Shown: positions 13,536-17,095 of the stretch, piece after piece
Layout: each line of letters begins with the position of its first letter
Numbering within the stretch: the first letter of the stretch is position 1
Assembly (NCBI GenBank): GCA_011064865.1
Contig: JAAKFX010000028.1
Span: 1-17,095 of the forward strand
Length of the DNA: 17,095 nt
Direction: 5' to 3'
From: Candidatus Anoxychlamydiales bacterium
GTDB lineage: Bacteria; Chlamydiota; Chlamydiia; Chlamydiales; SM23-39
Position numbers and translations under genes: made by a program
The notes under the pieces: model-generated
Told to the model about the DNA's origin: nothing
Database searches by the model: none
Seen by the model: only the letters and a program-made list of their open reading frames with translations

Positions 13536-14392
13536 TTTTTTAGCTCGCTAAAATTTTTTAAAAGTTGAATTTCATCCCTCCAAATCTCTTCATTCGGAGT
13601 CTCTAATATTTTTGGCATATTGTTAAAAGTTTTCTCTTGCATTAAACATTTAAAACACTCTAGTCCAATTTTACCTTTGCCTAAACTTTCATGACGATCT
13701 CTTCTAGATCCTAAATCTACTTTTGAATCATTTATATGAAATGCATATAGATTTTTCATGCCAATGATCTTTGCAAATTCATCAAAAACCTTAACAAATC
13801 CTTTTTTATCTCTAATATCATAGCCAGCTGCAAAGATATGACAAGTATCTAAACAAACTCCAATTGGAATTTTATCTTTTACTTTTTTTATAATATATGC
13901 CAAATGCTCAAATTTATATCCGACATTTGTTCCTTGTCCTGCTGTTGTTTCTAAAAGCAGACGAGTTTTACCTTTTTTAACCGCTTTTTCAAATGATAAA
14001 ATAGAGTCTGCTATAGTATCTAAACACTCATCTTGAGTGGATGTTAAAGCAGATCCTGGATGAAATACTAAATAATCAATTTCAAGGCTATGACATCTTT
14101 CAATCTCCTCTAAAAAAGCTTTTTTTGATATTTCTAGAGCATCTTTTTTAGGAGATCCCAAATTAATTAGATAATTATTGTGAGATACAGTTTTTTTTAT
14201 TTTCGCATCTTTTTTTAATTGCAAAAATTTTTTAGCATCTACGGCGCTAATCGGTTTTGCTCTCCACTGTCTTTGATTTGCTGTAAATATCTGAAAGCAG
14301 TTAGCCTCAAGTGAAGTAGCCTCATTTATAGAATTGAAAACACTACCTGCAATGGAAGTATGCGCTCCTACTAAACTCTCTTCTTTTGACAT
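13532..14392 (-). CDS. nfo: Endonuclease IV (AP endonuclease)
   Basis: Nfo cleaves DNA 5' of abasic sites and removes 3' blocking groups in base-excision repair. It is a TIM barrel with three zinc ions. With ATG 14392 the protein is 286 residues, close to E. coli's 285. The nine metal ligands all appear to be present: His71, His111 (VFHPGS), Glu148 (LLETTAGQG), Asp182 and His185 (GVCLDTCHIF), His219 (AFHINDSK), Asp232 and His234 (RRDRHESLGKG) and Glu264 (KILETP). The frame extends 16 codons upstream, but AAGGA (complement of 14398-14402) and the standard MSKEESLVGAHTS start favour 14392. Its TGA overlaps the asnS ATG. The nfo-murJ-rpsD grouping matches Chlamydia CT624-CT626. Confidence 0.95.
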   Translation of the reverse strand: MSKEESLVGAHTSIAGSVFNSINEATSLEANCFQIFTANQRQWRAKPISAVDAKKFLQLKKDAKIKKTVSHNNYLINLGSPKKDALEISKKAFLEEIERCHSLEIDYLVFHPGSALTSTQDECLDTIADSILSFEKAVKKGKTRLLLETTAGQGTNVGYKFEHLAYIIKKVKDKIPIGVCLDTCHIFAAGYDIRDKKGFVKVFDEFAKIIGMKNLYAFHINDSKVDLGSRRDRHESLGKGKIGLECFKCLMQEKTFNNMPKILETPNEEIWRDEIQLLKNFSELKK

Positions 14393-14496
14393 ACAAATCC
14401 TTAAAATTTTTTGTAAAAAAATAAAAAAAATGAAATGCAAGTATTTTGCTTTTTTTAATTTTTAACAATGCCTATCATAGCATATATAGGTATTTT

Positions 14497-16083
14497 ATGA
14501 GCATAGATAGTTCTGTATCAATTACAAAATCATTTAAAAATTTCTTTTTAGGGACCTTTTTTAGCAGAATCTCCGGTCTACTCAGAGATGTTTTAATGGC
14601 GTTTTTTTTTGGCGCATCTGCTCATGTAGCCGCTTTTATGGTAGCTTATAGATTTGCAAATCTCTTTAGAAGATTGATAGGTGAGGCCTCACTTCAAGCA
14701 GGATTTATCCCGCACTACGAAAATTTAAGACTAGAAGATAAAAAAAAGGCTGCATTTTTTTATAGAGATCTATTTTTTTCTATTAGTTTATTATTAATAG
14801 GAATTATAACTTTTAGTGAAATTTTTCTATTCTCTTTTACAAATTTGAACAAAGAGATAATTCAGCTTACTCAGATTATGTCTTTTGGGCTTTTGTTTAT
14901 CTGCCTATATGCAATAAACAGCGCTTTTTTGCAGTGTCATCAAAGCTATTTTCTTCCATCTATAGCGCCAGTATCCTTTAATATAATTTGGATTTTAAGC
15001 TGTTTACTTTTTAGAAATTTGTCTGATGAAAAATTTGTCTATGTTTTAGCGATTTTTGTTGTCATAGCTTTTTTATTTCAATATCTCACAACTGCGCTAT
15101 CTAGTTTTAAAATAATTTCAAAAGAATTAAGCTTTAAAGAACTTTTTAAATTTAAGCTATTTTCACCTGAGATTAAAGCTTTAATAAAACCAATTACCTT
15201 ATCAATTCTTGGCATTGGCGCTGTTCAAATAAATAGCGCTTTAGATGCTCTTTTTGCAACTTTTTCTGAAAAAGAGGGTGCAGCGTATCTTTGGTATGCA
15301 ATGCGGCTCTATCAACTGCCTCTAGCGCTTTTTGCTATTGCAATATCATCAGCTATACTGCCGCCACTTACAAGAGCTTATAAAACTCAGGATTTTACAA
15401 GTTTTAAAAAGTTTTTTAATTTAGCTATTGCTAAAAGTTTTGCTCTTATGTTTCCAGCAACTATCTGCTTAATACTAATTGGTCCATCGCTTGTAAATCT
15501 TATATTTGCAAGAGGATCATTTAAACTAGATGCTTTAATAAATACCAGTTACTGTCTTTATGGATATGCAATAGGGCTTAGCTTTGCAAGCTTTATAATG
15601 ATAATCTCTCAAGCATTTTATGCTAAAAAACACTATTTTATTCCTACTATTTCAGCTGTTCTATCCGTACTCTTAAATATAATTTTAAATTCTATTTTTA
15701 TATTCATATTCAATATGCAATCTATGTCAGTTGCAATATCTACCAGCATCAGTGCTCTTTTTAATTTTCTACTTCTAAGCTATTTTTTGAAAAAAAGATT
15801 TTTGAAAATTTTTGACAAATTTCTCTTTACATCTTTTTTTAAAATTATTTTATGTAGTTCTTTAGCTGCTCTAGCAACTTTTTTAATAGGCTACGTTTTA
15901 AAAGATCCTTCGATTTACTTTCTTGTGAATATGTCACAAAATTTTCCAACTAAATTTTTGACTAAAATAAATAGCTTTTTGACTCTATCTATTACTTATA
16001 TAACTACACTATTTATATCTGCATATCTTTTAAAATCTAAAGAAATTATTGATTTGATATTTCTAAAAAACAAGTTAGCCTGA
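14497..16083 (+). CDS. murJ: Lipid II flippase MurJ
   Basis: MurJ (MviN) flips lipid II across the inner membrane for peptidoglycan synthesis, relevant because chlamydiae make a division-site peptidoglycan ring. The 528-residue protein is almost wholly hydrophobic with about 14 membrane helices. The conserved cationic cavity residues are in SRISGLLRDVLMAFFFGAS (Arg24, Arg30) and YRFANLFRRLIGEASLQAGF (Arg52, Arg58, Arg59); AMRLYQLPLALFAIAISSA and LPPLTRAYK mark the second repeat. The frame opens 17 codons earlier, but ATG 14497 has AGG six bases upstream and gives the usual N-terminus. The gene is divergent from nfo and convergent with rpsD. The last codons and the stop lie in the first copy of a 17-bp tandem repeat. 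Confidence 0.95.
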   Translation: MSIDSSVSITKSFKNFFLGTFFSRISGLLRDVLMAFFFGASAHVAAFMVAYRFANLFRRLIGEASLQAGFIPHYENLRLEDKKKAAFFYRDLFFSISLLLIGIITFSEIFLFSFTNLNKEIIQLTQIMSFGLLFICLYAINSAFLQCHQSYFLPSIAPVSFNIIWILSCLLFRNLSDEKFVYVLAIFVVIAFLFQYLTTALSSFKIISKELSFKELFKFKLFSPEIKALIKPITLSILGIGAVQINSALDALFATFSEKEGAAYLWYAMRLYQLPLALFAIAISSAILPPLTRAYKTQDFTSFKKFFNLAIAKSFALMFPATICLILIGPSLVNLIFARGSFKLDALINTSYCLYGYAIGLSFASFIMIISQAFYAKKHYFIPTISAVLSVLLNIILNSIFIFIFNMQSMSVAISTSISALFNFLLLSYFLKKRFLKIFDKFLFTSFFKIILCSSLAALATFLIGYVLKDPSIYFLVNMSQNFPTKFLTKINSFLTLSITYITTLFISAYLLKSKEIIDLIFLKNKLA

Positions 16084-16132
16084 AAAACAAGTCAGCCTGA
16101 GAAAAAGCCAACTTGAAAAAAAGCCAACCTGA
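16067..16132. repeat. Imperfect 17/16-bp tandem repeats over the murJ stop
   Basis: AAAACAAGTTAGCCTGA (16067-16083) is repeated directly as AAAACAAGTCAGCCTGA (16084-16100), one mismatch. Two copies of a related 16-mer follow: GAAAAAGCCAACTTGA (16101-16116) and AAAAAAGCCAACCTGA (16117-16132), two mismatches. The first copy encodes the last murJ codons and its stop. The last copy forms one arm of the rpsD terminator. The pattern suggests local duplication of a terminator half-site. Confidence 0.75.
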
Positions 16133-16143
16133 GAAGATTGGCT
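16116..16143 (-). terminator. Intrinsic terminator of rpsD
   Basis: On the minus strand AGCCAA (complement of 16138-16143), a 10-base loop and TTGGCT (complement of 16122-16127) form a 6-bp stem followed by a run of T (complement of 16116-16121). It lies 13 bases beyond the rpsD stop. Degenerate copies of its 3' arm follow. Confidence 0.65.
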
Positions 16144-16155
16144 AAAATTAAAATT

Positions 16156-16773
16156 TTAAGTTGTGTGAGCTAAAAATTCGCAAACGAGTGGAATGTTTAC
16201 TATTAAAGGAAGCGGTATTTGCTCAACTAATGGTACAGATCCAAGCTCTCCTGAGCATTTGTCATCAGCTAATGTTAAATATTCAGGAAGCTCTCTTGCA
16301 GATTCTTGCGCTTCTTTTACAATTATTAGCTTCTTTATCTTCTCTTTTAAAGAAATTTTCATACCCTGTTTCACTTGAAAAGATTTAATATCTACTTTTT
16401 TACCATCTACTAATACATGACCATGAGAGATCAATTGCTGAGATGCAAATATAGTAGGTGCTAGCTTTAATCTAAAAACAATATTATCTAATCTACACTC
16501 TAATCTTTGTAAAAAGTTATGAGCACTATTGCCTGGTTGTTTTACTGCTTTTCTATATGTTAGTATCAATTGCTTATTTGTGATTTGTCCATAGACAGCT
16601 CTTAGTTTTTGCTTCTCTTCTAACTGATGGCCAAAATCAGATTTTTTTCTTCTTTTTGCACCATGTACTCCCGGAGGATTCGGTTTGTGTAGAAGTGGAT
16701 TTCTTGCTCTTGAAAAAATATTGCATCCAAATTTTCGAGCTATTCGGTTTTTAGGGCCAGTATATCTAGACAT
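16156..16773 (-). CDS. rpsD: 30S ribosomal protein S4
   Basis: S4 binds 16S rRNA early in 30S assembly and contacts the mRNA entry channel. The 205-residue length fits the family. The N-terminus MSRYTGPKNRIARKFG, PNPPGVHGAKRRKKSDFG, LRAVYGQITNKQ, the S4 RNA-binding domain from about 95 (RLDNIVFRLKLAPT, SHGHVLVDGKKVDI) and the C-terminal VCEFLA are all characteristic. GGAGA (complement of 16778-16782) lies four bases before the ATG. As in Chlamydia, the gene is isolated from the alpha operon and sits beside murJ and nfo. It has its own promoter and terminator. Confidence 0.97.
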   Translation of the reverse strand: MSRYTGPKNRIARKFGCNIFSRARNPLLHKPNPPGVHGAKRRKKSDFGHQLEEKQKLRAVYGQITNKQLILTYRKAVKQPGNSAHNFLQRLECRLDNIVFRLKLAPTIFASQQLISHGHVLVDGKKVDIKSFQVKQGMKISLKEKIKKLIIVKEAQESARELPEYLTLADDKCSGELGSVPLVEQIPLPLIVNIPLVCEFLAHTT

Positions 16774-16811
16774 TTTATCTCCAATATATTAAATAATTCT
16801 ATTGACACACG

Positions 16812-16841
16812 ATTATATATAATCTTTTGATTTTTGTCCAA
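16812..16841 (-). promoter_or_regulatory. Candidate rpsD promoter
   Basis: On the minus strand TTGGAC (complement of 16836-16841), 18 bases, then TATAAT (complement of 16812-16817) predicts a start near 16805 and a leader of about 32 bases. The -10 lies inside a perfect 14-bp palindrome GATTATATATAATC (16811-16824), which may be an operator or merely AT-rich chance. Confidence 0.5.
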
Positions 16842-16963
16842 ATTATATTGTAAGCTTAGCTTTTTATAAAAATATAAATTTCTTCTATGTAATGAAAAGT
16901 AATTTTTGAATCTTCAACTCAAGAAATGATCGCACCACTTAATTAAAATTTTATTATAAATTA

Positions 16964-17095
16964 TTAAAATTGAATTTTTAAACTAGCATTTAAACCTGAG
17001 AGTGAAAAATCATCATTCACAGATTTTGTGCCAGCCCCTATACCCGCATCATCAAGCATTTTTACAAATTTATTTTGCCTAAACCAAATTTGAAT
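16964..17095 (-). CDS. C-terminal end of a putative outer-membrane beta-barrel protein (partial)
   Basis: The frame enters from the right edge and gives 43 residues before TAA (complement of 16964-16966). The end reads SLSGLNASLKIQF, alternating polar and hydrophobic residues with a terminal Phe, the signal recognised by the BAM complex in outer-membrane proteins. Upstream pieces (IQIWFRQNKFVK, KSVNDDFSLSG) look like barrel strands joined by a loop. Chlamydiae carry many such porin-like proteins, but too little is visible to name one. No terminator is obvious in 16861-16963, which otherwise holds only AT-rich DNA. Confidence 0.6.
   Translation of the reverse strand: MQIWFRQNKFVKMLDDAGIGAGTKSVNDDFSLSGLNASLKIQF

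Noticed and set aside
16067..16132. CRISPR array
   Set aside because: The units are 16-17 bp, imperfect and contiguous with no spacers, and they sit beside an intrinsic terminator.
16161..16388. Plus-strand open frames inside rpsD
   Set aside because: They are antisense to conserved ribosomal protein S4.
16802..16807. Plus-strand TTGACA as a promoter
   Set aside because: No -10 element lies at a workable distance and no plus-strand gene follows.

Overview
The window is AT-rich (roughly 30% G+C by eye) bacterial chromosome from a member of the Chlamydiota. The evidence is gene order, recalled rather than searched. A SNF2-family helicase runs into mreB, as in Chlamydia CT708-CT709. kdsA is followed by LptC-like and LptB genes, as in CT655-CT653. 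A tRNA-Arg(UCU), unknown genes, a KH protein, an RluD-type pseudouridine synthase and a small protein resemble the CT656-CT659 stretch. murJ, nfo and rpsD lie together, as in CT624-CT626. A WaaQ-like heptosyltransferase and an asparaginyl-tRNA synthetase, which I recall as absent from Chlamydia trachomatis, point to an environmental chlamydia rather than a Chlamydia species. I cannot name the family or genus.

Layout. Positions 1-1795 (+): 3' end of the SNF2 helicase, then mreB. 1897-2334 (+): dtd, tail to tail with ndk (minus, 2339-2758). 2845-3900 (+): WaaQ-like glycosyltransferase. 4055-8227 (minus): a compressed five-gene operon, transcribed dapB, kdsA, lptC-like, lptA-like, lptB, in which every junction overlaps. 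It joins a diaminopimelate (peptidoglycan) step to Kdo synthesis and the LPS export machinery. 8341-8414 (+): tRNA-Arg. 8534-10396 (+): two unrecognised coiled-coil protein genes, both with damaged or recoded reading frames. A strong bidirectional terminator follows. 10448-12118 (minus): khpA, an RluD-like synthase and a small Pro/Met-rich protein. 12171-14392 (minus): nfo and asnS, sharing an ATGA start/stop overlap. 14497-16083 (+): murJ, converging through a patch of imperfect tandem repeats and a terminator on rpsD (minus, 16156-16773). The right edge holds the last 43 codons of a protein ending like an outer-membrane beta-barrel (minus).

Most of the window is conserved housekeeping and envelope biology: cell shape and peptidoglycan (MreB, MurJ, DapB), LPS (KdsA, Lpt proteins, WaaQ-like), translation (Dtd, AsnRS, S4, tRNA-Arg, KhpA, RluD), DNA repair (Nfo) and nucleotide balance (Ndk). 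The least ordinary part is 8415-10400. There, two adjacent, similarly built, non-membrane coiled-coil proteins occupy the position of chlamydial CT656. One has a single in-frame TGA in an otherwise open 267-codon frame. The other has a 3' end that seems to continue in a different frame past a TAG. They are the best candidates for decaying, recoded or lineage-specific (perhaps secreted) proteins.
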